Part shown: positions 8,732 through 17,080 of the stretch, in pieces
Layout of the letters: every line of letters begins with the position of its first letter
Numbering within the stretch: the first letter of the stretch is position 1
NCBI GenBank assembly: GCA_027660625.1
Contig: JAQDNC010000003.1
Location: forward strand, 62,001-126,000
Source: Coriobacteriaceae bacterium AM100-PB1-1D-6A
Lineage (GTDB): Bacteria; Actinomycetota; Coriobacteriia; Coriobacteriales; Coriobacteriaceae
Length of the DNA: 64,000 nucleotides
Direction of reading: 5' to 3'
Made by a program: the position numbers and the translations under genes
The notes under the pieces: generated by a model
Seen by the model: only the letters and a program-made list of their open reading frames with translations
What the model was told of the DNA's origin: nothing
Databases searched by the model: none

Positions 8732-9142
8732 ATGATTAAGCCCATCATGAAATCCGAGTTCTTTTTGCGTCTGCCTTCCGAAGACGCGGGACCCGACGAT
8801 GCCGCGACCGGGCAGGATCTCCTAGATACACTCCACGAGCATGAGCGCGAGTGCGTGGGCCTCGCCGCCAACATGATCGGCGTGCGCAAACGCATCATCT
8901 GCGTAAAGGACGGCAACAGGACGCTCCTGATGTACAATCCTCAAATTCTTGAGCAGGTCAATGCCTATCAGACAAGCGAAGGATGCCTCTCGCTAATCGG
9001 CGAGCGTCCCTGCACCCGCTATCGCCGCATTAAGGTTGAGTATTTGGACGAGAACTTTGTCCGCCGCATCAAAAACTTCTCGGGCTACACCGCCGAGATC
9101 ATCCAGCACGAAATCGACCACTGCAACGGAATCGTTATTTAG
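8732..9142 (+). CDS. Peptide deformylase family protein with altered motif 1
   Basis: 136 residues, shorter than usual (about 150-190). Motif 2 SEGCLS (Cys85) and motif 3 HEIDH (His126, Glu127, His130) are intact, so the metal site and catalytic Glu are present. Motif 1 reads GLAANM at 43-48, with Met where the family has an almost invariant Gln that positions the substrate carbonyl and hydroxide. The family removes the formyl group from nascent N-termini. AGGAG sits 6 bp before the ATG. A second family member at 16468-16887 has the Gln but lacks the catalytic Glu. Whether this is the cell's working deformylase cannot be told from the window. Confidence 0.8.
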   Translation: MIKPIMKSEFFLRLPSEDAGPDDAATGQDLLDTLHEHERECVGLAANMIGVRKRIICVKDGNRTLLMYNPQILEQVNAYQTSEGCLSLIGERPCTRYRRIKVEYLDENFVRRIKNFSGYTAEIIQHEIDHCNGIVI

Positions 9143-9157
9143 TTCCACCGATTCAAG

Positions 9158-9193
9158 AAAGCTCCCTGCAGCCAAGCAACTGCAGGGAGCTTT
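9158..9193. terminator. Bidirectional terminator between deformylase and aminotransferase
   Basis: Perfect 14-bp stem AAAGCTCCCTGCAG / CTGCAGGGAGCTTT with an 8-nt loop; A and T runs on both flanks suit termination of both convergent genes. Confidence 0.85.
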
Positions 9194-9216
9194 CGATTGT
9201 ATAGAGCCTCTATCCC

Positions 9217-10737
9217 TTAGCTTTGACGGTAATGATCGAAGAAGTCGGCGAGGTCTTCGAGCGACTCTTTGAGCACTTCCATGCGCGGCAGGTACACGAT
9301 GCGGAAGTGATCGGGCTCGGCCCAGTTAAAGCCGCCGCCGCGCGTGATCAGAATCTTCTTCTCGTGCAGCAGGTCGAGGGCAAACTGCTCGTCATCGGTG
9401 ATGTTGAACTTCTTAACATCCATCTTGGGGAAGATATAGAACGCCGCGCGCGGCTTGACCACCGAGATGCCATCGATCTTGTTGAGTGCCTCATACACAA
9501 AGTTGCGCTGCTCGTAGACACGACCGCCGGGACGGATGTAGTCGTTGACCGACTGATGGCCACCGAGCGCCGTCTGGACGATCGACTGGGCCGGCACGTT
9601 GGAGCACAGGCGCATGTTAGAGAGCATGTTGATACCCATAATGAAGTCGCTCATGCAGCGCTGGTTGCCCGAAAGCACCATCCAGCCAATACGATAGCCC
9701 GCGATCATGTGCGACTTGGAAAGGCCGCTAAAGGTAACGCAGGGCAGATCGGGAGCGAGCGAGGCAATCGAGACGTGCTCGTAGCCGTCCATGCACAGAC
9801 GGTCGTAGATCTCATCGGCAAAGATCATCAGCTGATGCCTGCGCGCAACCTCGACGATGCCCTCGAGCACCTCGCGCGGGTAGACCGAGCCCGTGGGGTT
9901 GTTGGGGTTGATGATGACGAGGGCCTTGGTCGCGCTCGTGATCTTGGACTCCATATCCTCCAGGTCGGGATACCAATCCGCCTGCTCATCGCATAGATAG
10001 TGCACGGGATGACCGCCGGCGAGGGTTGCGCACGCCGTCCAGAGCGGATAGTCGGGGCTGGGGATCAAAATCTCGTCGCCATTGTCGAGCAGAGCGTTCA
10101 TCGAAAGCTGAATGAGTTCGGACACGCCGTTGCCCGTGTAGATATGCTCCATCTGAACATTGGGCAGGCCCTTGATCTGCGAATACTGCATGATCGCCTT
10201 GCGCGCAGAGAACAGGCCGCGCGAATTGGAATAGCCTTCGCAGTCGGGCAGCTGCTGGCGCATGTCCTTGATAACCTCGTCGGGCGTGCGAAAACCGAAG
10301 GGCGCCGGGTTGCCGATATTGAGCTTGAGGATGCGCTCGCCCTCGTCCTCCATACGGGCAGCCTCGTCGACGACGGGACCGCGCACGTCATACAGGACGT
10401 TATCGAGCTTGGTGGATTTAGAAAAAGTACGCATGGTGGTGCTCCTTGGAATTTGAGCTGAGAGACTAGGTTCGGATTTGGCAACGTTATGGGACGAGGA
10501 CGTCTCGACTTGATCGGCGTCACTGGCGAGCAGCCAGGAAACATCGACCTCCAAAATACGGGCGAGCAGCTCTGCCACATCGCGCCGCGGGATCGTCTTG
10601 CCGCTCACATATTGGCTCATCTGACTCTTGCCGAGTTTTTTGCCGAGCATCTCCGATGCGCGGATTACATCCGACTGGCGAACGTCGCGATCGGACATGG
10701 TCTGTCGCAGGCGATCGCTAAACGTCTCTTGGGCCAT
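9217..10737 (-). CDS. Xre-HTH/class I aminotransferase fusion (AlaA-like)
   Basis: 506 residues. The first 70 or so form an Xre-type helix-turn-helix (SDRLRQTMSDRDVRQSDVIR, then KLGKSQMSQYVSGKTIPRRD). After a linker of about 30 residues comes a complete aminotransferase like AlaA/AlaC: NIGNPAPFGFRTPDEV, YSNSRGLFSARKAI, NPNNPTGSVY, DEIYDRLCMDG, and the PLP lysine in FSGLSKSHMIAGYRIGW. It probably transaminates pyruvate/alanine. The HTH is not the GntR type of MocR proteins. AAGGAGG precedes the ATG. Four GTTCAATTT elements lie directly upstream, so the protein may regulate its own gene. Autoregulation is inferred. Confidence 0.88.
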   Translation of the reverse strand: MAQETFSDRLRQTMSDRDVRQSDVIRASEMLGKKLGKSQMSQYVSGKTIPRRDVAELLARILEVDVSWLLASDADQVETSSSHNVAKSEPSLSAQIPRSTTMRTFSKSTKLDNVLYDVRGPVVDEAARMEDEGERILKLNIGNPAPFGFRTPDEVIKDMRQQLPDCEGYSNSRGLFSARKAIMQYSQIKGLPNVQMEHIYTGNGVSELIQLSMNALLDNGDEILIPSPDYPLWTACATLAGGHPVHYLCDEQADWYPDLEDMESKITSATKALVIINPNNPTGSVYPREVLEGIVEVARRHQLMIFADEIYDRLCMDGYEHVSIASLAPDLPCVTFSGLSKSHMIAGYRIGWMVLSGNQRCMSDFIMGINMLSNMRLCSNVPAQSIVQTALGGHQSVNDYIRPGGRVYEQRNFVYEALNKIDGISVVKPRAAFYIFPKMDVKKFNITDDEQFALDLLHEKKILITRGGGFNWAEPDHFRIVYLPRMEVLKESLEDLADFFDHYRQS

Positions 10738-10758
10738 TAGAACCTCCTTGCTGGCAAA

Positions 10759-10840
10759 GTTCAATTTATAGAACACAAATTGAACCTGAGTTCAATTTAG
10801 GCAGCAGTATAGCGCGGCGCATTATCCGAAAGTTCAATTT
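10759..10840. promoter_or_regulatory. Four-copy GTTCAATTT operator cluster
   Basis: GTTCAATTT at 10759-10767, 10790-10798 and 10832-10840, with its complement AAATTGAAC at 10777-10785. The first pair forms a perfect 9-bp dyad with a 9-bp gap. Direct copies are 31 and 42 bp apart, close to three and four helical turns. Placement just upstream of the Xre-aminotransferase start suggests its operator. Confidence 0.65.
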
Positions 10841-10899
10841 CATAAGAAAATGTACCGAACCCCGAGAATTGTCCCAAAGTAGACAACAGGTACGCGCTT

Positions 10900-11757
10900 T
10901 TAGAGATATTCAAGGAAACGAGCCGCCGCAAGCGAAACGTCAGCGGTGCGGTATATGGCGTTGATCTGCCGATGAGGATGTCCCTCGAGCGGGCGCACGG
11001 CAACATCGAACTGGCAGCGGCGCAAGATGAGCGCCGGAAGAATGCTCACGCCCAGACCGTCCTCGACCATGGCCATAATCGCATAATCATCCCAGGTCGA
11101 CAGCTTAGAGCGTACCGCCAGGCCCGCGCGGCGAAACAGCGGCGTAATCTCATCATCTGTGCCGCGTTCCAGCAGAATAAACTGCTCGTTGGCCAAATCG
11201 GCAAGAGAGACGACCTCCGCCGCGGCAAGCAAAGAGCCTGTTGGCACTACCGCCATTAACTCGTCTCGCACCAACGGCCGCGACGCCATGCCGGCGCCGC
11301 GTGGTTCGCGCGGAATAAAGCCCAGGTCGCAGCGACCTTCCGCCACCCATTGCTCAATCTCGGAGTAATCACCCATCAGCAGCTCGTAATCGATGTCCGG
11401 GTGATCGGCGCGAAAGCGCGCAATCACCGGCGGCAGCACGTGGGTCGCCACGCTCGAAAATGTACCGATGCAGATTTTGCCGCGCATGAGCCCACGCATC
11501 TCATCCACCCGTCGCTGCAAGCGAGTGAATTCCTCGCATAACGCCTCAACAGCCGGCATAACTTGCCGCCCGTCGGCAGAAAGCACTACGCCCTCGCGGC
11601 TTCTATCAAGCACTTTAAAGCCCCAGTCGGCCTCAAGATCGGCCACCATACGGCTCACGCCCGACTGCGAATAGCTCAGCCGCTCGGCGGCGCGCGTAAA
11701 ACTGCCGGCGCGCACGGTCTCGAGTAGGACCTGCATCTTTTGAACATTCGTTTCCAC
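10900..11757 (-). CDS. LysR-family transcriptional regulator
   Basis: 285 residues. An N-terminal winged helix (SFTRAAERLSYSQSGVSRMVADLE) and a periplasmic-binding-protein-like effector domain. The GTG at 11757 is chosen because GGAGGGG lies 4-5 bp upstream; the ATG at 11778 would be longer with no ribosome site. Divergent from a DMT transporter 118 bp away; a dyad GTTCAC-N5-GTGAAC at 11830-11846 in the gap is a candidate site. Likely regulates the transporter. The same LysR/DMT layout recurs at 47.3-49.2 kb. Confidence 0.88.
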   Translation of the reverse strand: METNVQKMQVLLETVRAGSFTRAAERLSYSQSGVSRMVADLEADWGFKVLDRSREGVVLSADGRQVMPAVEALCEEFTRLQRRVDEMRGLMRGKICIGTFSSVATHVLPPVIARFRADHPDIDYELLMGDYSEIEQWVAEGRCDLGFIPREPRGAGMASRPLVRDELMAVVPTGSLLAAAEVVSLADLANEQFILLERGTDDEITPLFRRAGLAVRSKLSTWDDYAIMAMVEDGLGVSILPALILRRCQFDVAVRPLEGHPHRQINAIYRTADVSLAAARFLEYL

Positions 11758-11829
11758 GGCACCCCTCCACATATGCATGAGCTTTTGTCATGCTATCTAT
11801 GAATTATATTCGCTTTTCTTCTATAGCCA

Positions 11830-11846
11830 GTTCACCCATAGTGAAC
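11830..11846. promoter_or_regulatory. Dyad between LysR and DMT genes
   Basis: GTTCAC / GTGAAC, perfect 6-bp arms with a 5-bp spacer, 30 bp before the transporter start. Position and symmetry fit a LysR operator; not tested. Confidence 0.4.
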
Positions 11847-11875
11847 ATGCTCGGATATAGAGGGGATTTCAGCGC

Positions 11876-12789
11876 ATGAACAACGGACTGTTTGCGTACT
11901 TAGCAGCATTGCTATTGTTTGGCTCCAACGGCATCATCGCCGCTGCCATCGCGCTGCCGAGCTCCGATATCGTGCTACTGCGCACGTTTTTGGGCGCACT
12001 CTCGCTTGTCACCATCCTCGCCGTCACCCAACGCCATAAGCTGCAGGCGCCATCCCGCCCCCGCGAAGCCGCAGCCCTCCTCCTCTCGGGAGCCGCGCTG
12101 GGCGCCAGCTGGATTTTTCTGTTCCGCGCCTACCAGACGATTGGCGTCGGCGTATCCTCGCTGCTGTACTACTCTGCGGCCCCATCATCGTCATGGCGCT
12201 CTCCCCGCTCATCTTTGGCGAAAAGCTGACCGGCAGCAAAATCGCCGGCTTTATCGCCGTCGCCTGCGGTGCTTTTCTCATTGCGGCACAAGGTCTAGGC
12301 GGCAATATGCCCATTGCGGGTATCGCTTGCGGCATCGCCTCGGCCTTCTGCTATGCATTGATGGTCATCGCCAGCAAGGGTGCGCCGCACATCGAGGGCC
12401 TCGAGAACTCCGCGCTCCAGGTGAGCGCCGCCTTTTTGACCGCGCTGGTCCTTACGCTCCTCACGCAGGGCGCCCCCTCATTCCTGTCCGCCGGCGTCGC
12501 CGCCAGTATTGATTGGCGCGCCGTCGTCATGCTCGGCGTCGTCAACACCGGCATCGGCTGCCTGCTCTACTTTAGCGCCGTCGCCAAACTGCCCGTCCAG
12601 ACCGTCGCCGTCGTCGGCTACCTCGAGCCGCTTTCGGCGGTCGTGTTCTCGGCCGTCCTTTTGGGCGAAGCCATAACACCGGTCCGTCTGATGGGCGCCG
12701 TGCTTATCATCGGCGGCGCGATCTTTTGCGAACTCGCCGGCAAACGCGCAAACGCCAAGGCTGGCATCGCCCAGGCAGCACGTGCTTAA
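11876..12789 (+). pseudogene. EamA/DMT-family transporter, frameshifted
   Basis: Two overlapping frames make one 303-residue, ten-helix DMT exporter: the first ends in SSLLYYSAAP, the second resumes with MALSPLIFGEKLTG. Reading TAC TAC TGC GGC CCC ATC would keep the family sequence LLYYCGPIIVMALSPL; the extra TC at 12173-12174 breaks it. Both EamA halves are otherwise intact, so the lesion is recent, a sequencing error, or a switch. AGAGGGG precedes the ATG. The divergent LysR probably controls it. As read, the product is a truncated 117-residue protein. Confidence 0.8.
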
Positions 12790-12901
12790 AGCCCCTGCTT
12801 TGAAATGCTACCTGCGTACATAAATAATCCTCAGCTGGGGATTATTGTCTAAAATAACCTGATGTGCCAAACTGCTCTTGTATGTATAAAGACGGCATAA
12901 A

Positions 12902-12926
12902 GGTTATCTGTCCTAGACGGATAACC
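12902..12926 (+). promoter_or_regulatory. Hairpin in the kup leader
   Basis: GGTTATCTGTC / GACGGATAACC around a CTA loop forms an 11-bp stem with one G-T wobble, ending 7 bp before the Shine-Dalgarno sequence of kup. There is no T run, so it is more likely a translational or stability element than a terminator. No known riboswitch family was recognised. Confidence 0.35.
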
Positions 12927-12946
12927 GGATGTCCAAGGGAGTCCAC

Positions 12947-15178
12947 GTGGCACATAACAAACTGGAGGCAAGCCCCCAAGATCAGCGTGGTCAAGGCGGG
13001 CATGGGGCCATTCCCCTCTCCGCTGGCATGCTGCTCGTAACGCTCGGCGTCGTCTACGGTGACATCGGCACGAGCCCCATGTACACCATGAAATCAATCA
13101 TCGCCAACAACGGCGGCATCGGTACCGTCAGCGAGGACATGATCTTGGGCGCGCTTTCGCTCGTCATCTGGACCATGACGCTCGTGACCACGGTCAAGTA
13201 CGTGGTAATCGCCATGAAGGCCGACAACCACAACGAGGGCGGCATCTTCGCCCTGTTTAGCCTGGTGCGCAAAGTGGCACCATGGCTGATCCTACCTGCC
13301 ATGATCGGCGGCGCAGCGCTGCTCGCCGACGGCATCCTCACCCCCGCCGTCACGGTTACCACGGCCATCGAGGGCTTGCGCACCATCGAGTGGGGCCATG
13401 CGCTTTTGGGTGACGGCCAGACCAACGTCATCATTATTACCATCATCATTATCTGCGGCCTATTTGCCATGCAGCGCGCCGGCACCTCGTCGATCGGCAA
13501 GTTGTTCGGCCCGCTCATGACGCTGTGGTTCCTGTTCCTGGCAGGCGCCGGTCTGTTCAACATGCTCGGCAACCTGTCCATCTTGCGCGCGCTCAACCCC
13601 ATTCGCGGCATTATGTTCCTGTTCTCGCCCATCAATCACTCGGGCATCATGGTGCTCGGCTTTGTCTTCCTGTCGACAACCGGTGCCGAGGCGCTCTATT
13701 CAGACATGGGCCACGTGGGCAAGGCAAACATCTATGCATCCTGGCCGTTTGTTAAGGCGGCCCTTATCCTTAACTACCTGGGTCAGGGAGCTTGGCTGCT
13801 CGCCAATAACTCCAACCCCCAGATGCTCGCGATGGATATCGTTAACCCGTTCTATATGATGCTCCCCGAGCCCCTGCGCCCCTTTGCCATCGTGCTTTCG
13901 GCCGTAGCGGCCATCATCGCCTCGCAGGCGCTCATCACCGGCTCGTTCTCGCTGGTATCCGAGGCTACGCGCCTCAACCTTATGCCGCACCTGCGCATCC
14001 ACTACCCCAGCGACACCAAGGGTCAGCTCTATATTCCGCTCGTCAACAACATCATGTGGGTCGGCTGTATCTTCATTGTGCTGCTGTTCCAGAACTCCGA
14101 GCGCATGGAGAGCGCATATGGCCTCGCCATCACCGTGACCATGCTCATGACCACGACGCTTTTGACGAGCTATATCGCCGGCATTCTCAAGCACAAGCTG
14201 GGCGCCTGCTTCTTTGCCCTGCTTTTTGGCGCCATCGAGCTCTGCTTCTTCGCCTCGTGCCTCACCATGTTCTTTGACGGCGGTTACGTCATGATTTTCC
14301 TGGCCGCACTGCTGTTTGGCCTTATGTACGTGTGGCGCCGCGGCACCGCCATCGAGCGCACGCAAACGATCCTGCTGCCCGTCTCCAAGTACATCGATCA
14401 GCTCAACCGCCTGCGCAACGACGAGACCTACCCCGTGCTCGCCGACAATCTGGTGTTCCTCACCAACAGCCCCGATCCGCTTACACTCGACCGCGACGTG
14501 CTCTATTCCATCCTGGACAAACATCCCAAGCGCGCTAAGGCATACTGGTTCATCAACGTACACGTTACCGATGAGCCCTATACGCACGAGTATTCCGTCG
14601 AGACCTTTGGCACGGATTTTTTGTTCCGCGTGCGCCTGGACCTGGGTTTTAAGGTCAACCAGCGCATCAACGCCTATCTGCGTCAGATCGTCGGTGACCT
14701 GATGGCCTCGGGTGAGCTGCCGCCGCAGCATCACACCTACTCCATCTACGAGACACGCGGCAACGTGGGCGACTTCCGCTTTTGCATGCTGCGCAAGATG
14801 CTTGCTCCCGAAACGGACATCAACCGCAACGACCACCGCGTGATGGCCATCAAGTATGCCGTCCGCCGCGCCTGCGGAAGCCCGGCACGCTGGTACGGTC
14901 TTGAGAACTCGGCCATCATCATCGAGTACGTACCGCTGTTTGCCCGCATGCGCCCGGCCGTTAAGCTCGTGCGCACCCAGGTGCCGCTCGAGGTTCAGAT
15001 CGAAGAGGCCGAGGAAATGGAAGTCGATATCTTCTCGGACGACCTGGTCAACGGCAACGAAGCCGGTAGGAACATGAACGTCGACCCCACCGAGTTGCTC
15101 GAGAGCGTCGCAGATACGCCCGAACAGCAACAGCTCGACGGCCGCGAGAACGACCAGCTCAACGACGCCAACTTCTAG
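12947..15178 (+). CDS. kup: Potassium uptake protein Kup
   Basis: 743 residues. The first 450 are about 12 transmembrane segments with the Kup signatures LGVVYGDIGTSPMYTMKS, NEGGIFALFSLV, ADGILTPAVTVTTAIEGL and FLSTTGAEALYSDMGH; a soluble C-terminal domain of about 280 residues follows, as in the family. Kup is a K+/H+ symporter. The GTG at 12947 is preferred (AGGGAG 7 bp upstream) over ATG 12929, which has none. The last 60 residues are acidic and Gln/Asn-rich. Single gene with its own terminator. Confidence 0.94.
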   Translation: MAHNKLEASPQDQRGQGGHGAIPLSAGMLLVTLGVVYGDIGTSPMYTMKSIIANNGGIGTVSEDMILGALSLVIWTMTLVTTVKYVVIAMKADNHNEGGIFALFSLVRKVAPWLILPAMIGGAALLADGILTPAVTVTTAIEGLRTIEWGHALLGDGQTNVIIITIIIICGLFAMQRAGTSSIGKLFGPLMTLWFLFLAGAGLFNMLGNLSILRALNPIRGIMFLFSPINHSGIMVLGFVFLSTTGAEALYSDMGHVGKANIYASWPFVKAALILNYLGQGAWLLANNSNPQMLAMDIVNPFYMMLPEPLRPFAIVLSAVAAIIASQALITGSFSLVSEATRLNLMPHLRIHYPSDTKGQLYIPLVNNIMWVGCIFIVLLFQNSERMESAYGLAITVTMLMTTTLLTSYIAGILKHKLGACFFALLFGAIELCFFASCLTMFFDGGYVMIFLAALLFGLMYVWRRGTAIERTQTILLPVSKYIDQLNRLRNDETYPVLADNLVFLTNSPDPLTLDRDVLYSILDKHPKRAKAYWFINVHVTDEPYTHEYSVETFGTDFLFRVRLDLGFKVNQRINAYLRQIVGDLMASGELPPQHHTYSIYETRGNVGDFRFCMLRKMLAPETDINRNDHRVMAIKYAVRRACGSPARWYGLENSAIIIEYVPLFARMRPAVKLVRTQVPLEVQIEEAEEMEVDIFSDDLVNGNEAGRNMNVDPTELLESVADTPEQQQLDGRENDQLNDANF

Positions 15179-15198
15179 CGACGTCACAAATCAACGAC

Positions 15199-15236
15199 AG
15201 CGGCCCTGCATCTCACGGGAGACGCAGGGCCGCTTT
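15199..15236. terminator. Terminator after kup
   Basis: AGCGGCCCTGC / GCAGGGCCGCT hairpin followed by TT; lies between the convergent kup and bile-salt-hydrolase genes and may serve both. Confidence 0.75.
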
Positions 15237-15257
15237 GCATTGCAGTAAAGCTAACGG

Positions 15258-16223
15258 CTACGAACGACGCGGCTCGGGAACCACGAGCCTATCGGGGCTC
15301 GCGCCCTCGGCATCCATCAGGCTCACGTAGCGAATCGACGGATCCCCATACATCGCGTAGTAATAATTGCCCGTGCGCGCGCTAAAGCATCCGGTATAGA
15401 TAGTCTTCTCGAACTTGCCATCGCCCATCCTGGACGCCCCCTCAATCATCACCACGCCCTCGAGTGAACGGAACATGCGGATGACGTTTTCGGTCTCGCT
15501 CTCCTTTTGCGGGTAATTGGCATTGAGGTACGCCGCCTTTACAAAACGACTCGGCGAATAGCAGTCACCCGGAATACCGCGCATGCCGGCACCCGCGCCA
15601 TAGGGCTTGAGCTCGGCGCCACGCCATGTCGCCGTCTGCGGAAAATCGCTTGTGGCCGTGATATAGGTGCGCAGGTTTTCCATGTGCCACGGGAAGGTGG
15701 GCTGATTGGCAAGGGTGTCGACGGGATCGTCGTATACATGCAGGCCGTCAGCCATCATCTCGACCACGATGCTACGCTGGCTGTCGCCGATAATCCAATG
15801 GAGCAGCGACACGCCCAGCCCCTCTCCTGCAGATTTAGCAACAATCACCGTATCGCGCAGCGCAGCCTCGACCTCGTCGACCGTCGAGAACGTCGCTGCC
15901 ACCCACAGGGGAAACTCATAGGCCGCGATATTGGTCTTGCCGTCGACAGGGTCCTCGGCATACTCGGCATAACCCGGGAAATTGAGACCCGCCACGGCGA
16001 GGCCCGCATCGTTACCGCAATCGAAAAACATGGGATAGTTCTTGTAATCGATGCACATGCCGATCACCGCGTGTGCCGCTGTCGCGTCGTCGATAAACGA
16101 ATACGGAATGTGAAACCCGCGCGGCATCACGCGAACCTGTTGGCCGTAGTCAAAGCTCCAGTCGAGGTTGCGGCCCAGATACATGTGGCCAGAATTATCG
16201 GTAAATCGAATACTCGTGCACAT
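15258..16223 (-). CDS. bsh: Choloylglycine hydrolase family; probable bile salt hydrolase
   Basis: 321 residues, an Ntn-hydrolase. With the start at 16223 (AGGAGG upstream) the protein begins MCTSIRF, so Cys2 becomes the N-terminal nucleophile after Met removal, as in bile salt hydrolases. Further active-site blocks: GRNLDWSFDYG (Arg and Asp), GLAVAGLNFPG (Asn), NQPTFPWHMENLRTY (Asn) and SPSRFVKAAY (Arg). It cleaves glycine or taurine from conjugated bile acids in the cytoplasm; penicillin V acylases share the fold, but the GRNLDWSF and NQPTFPWH blocks favour bile salts. Single gene. Substrate preference is inferred. Confidence 0.85.
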   Translation of the reverse strand: MCTSIRFTDNSGHMYLGRNLDWSFDYGQQVRVMPRGFHIPYSFIDDATAAHAVIGMCIDYKNYPMFFDCGNDAGLAVAGLNFPGYAEYAEDPVDGKTNIAAYEFPLWVAATFSTVDEVEAALRDTVIVAKSAGEGLGVSLLHWIIGDSQRSIVVEMMADGLHVYDDPVDTLANQPTFPWHMENLRTYITATSDFPQTATWRGAELKPYGAGAGMRGIPGDCYSPSRFVKAAYLNANYPQKESETENVIRMFRSLEGVVMIEGASRMGDGKFEKTIYTGCFSARTGNYYYAMYGDPSIRYVSLMDAEGASPDRLVVPEPRRS

Positions 16224-16287
16224 AGCGCCTCCTAGCCTTACGTTCTTGCTAAGGTTATTGTCTCCAAACAAAAAGGCGCTAAACACA

Positions 16288-16322
16288 AAAGCCCGGACAT
16301 GACAACAATGTCACGCCCGGAC
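16288..16322 (-). terminator. Terminator downstream of the deformylase-like gene
   Basis: Minus strand AGTCCGGGCGTGACA / TGTCATGTCCGGGCT with a TTGT loop followed by TTTTG. It lies 145 bp past the stop of the deformylase-like gene and just before the bile-salt-hydrolase promoter. Confidence 0.7.
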
Positions 16323-16364
16323 TATTCAAGCAGGATAAACTCAACCAAGTTAACCCCGCAGGTC

Positions 16365-16473
16365 GTCTAAGGGGTCAAAGTGCCGTAGATTGCCACGAAA
16401 GAGGAGCGAAGCGTACTTAAGGTACACGAGCGACGATTGAGCGGCAAGGTGCGGTGCTTTGGTCCCCTTAGAC
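16365..16473 (-). ncRNA. Structured 3' element overlapping the deformylase-like stop codon
   Basis: GTCTAAGGGG-TCAAAG (16365-16380) and CTTTGGTCCCCTTAGAC (16457-16473) are complementary apart from one bulge and one mismatch, and enclose about 76 bp with a smaller GTAC-TTAAG-GTAC hairpin near 16413-16425. The right arm contains the TAA of the deformylase-like gene. It could be a structured 3' UTR, a processed RNA, or a mobile intergenic repeat. Confidence 0.4.
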
Positions 16474-16887
16474 CAACTTTCCTAGACAGTGATCAATCAT
16501 GTGCTGAATCATTTGTGCCTCGAAGCCCACAAAGTCCTGCTTGCGCTCGCGCATCTTGCCGTCGACGATCACGTCATAAGCAACCTTGCACTTGATATAG
16601 CGCGTGGACTTGGTGACCTCCTCGTGCGTCAGGCAGCTCTCTTCCATCTTGCTGGCGCCCAGGCCAAACACCAGACGGGGGTTGTAGAGCACGTGGGGCT
16701 CGCCGGCGTCGTCCAGGTAGACGCAGACCTTCTTGGTAACGCCAATCTGGTTAGCGGCAAGGCAGCCGGCATCGTCGAGCGACTTGATGGTATCGATCAG
16801 GTCCTGAGCAACCGACTCGTCCTCGACGGTCGCAACCTCGCAACGCTGGGACAGGATAGCCTCGTCGTGGCAAAGCTCTTTAATCAT
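16468..16887 (-). CDS. Peptide deformylase-like protein lacking the catalytic Glu
   Basis: 139 residues. It keeps motif 1 as CLAANQ (Gln47) and the metal Cys85 in ESCLT (family EGCLS), but motif 3 is HMIDH (His129-Met130-His133) where deformylases have HExxH. The Glu acts as general base, so the protein can probably still bind metal but should not deformylate. GGAGG lies 5 bp before the ATG at 16887; the upstream ATG 16899 overlaps that site. Single gene. It may be a binding or regulatory paralogue of the protein at 8732. Confidence 0.78.
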   Translation of the reverse strand: MIKELCHDEAILSQRCEVATVEDESVAQDLIDTIKSLDDAGCLAANQIGVTKKVCVYLDDAGEPHVLYNPRLVFGLGASKMEESCLTHEEVTKSTRYIKCKVAYDVIVDGKMRERKQDFVGFEAQMIQHMIDHCLGKLV

Positions 16888-17080
16888 ACGTTCCTCCATA
16901 GGGGTCGTTGTAACCGCTTAAGTATACGGTACCCATACATTTTCATGCGAAAAATACCGTCCGTATGCTACAAAGCGCCGAACATCAACATACGAGGAAC
17001 AACAGCGTCGTAAAGGGGCTATAGTGGAAGTGTTCGTGTCAATCGGCCTAAACTCGGGGCCGAACAAGGAAAGGGTATGC

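Noticed and set aside
12147..12230. Programmed frameshifting to join the DMT frames
   Set aside because: No slippery heptamer precedes 12173; a 2-nt insertion explains the data better.
16888..17080. Purine riboswitch upstream of the purine permease
   Set aside because: The conserved TATAATC...GTTTCTACC...CCGTAAA core is absent.
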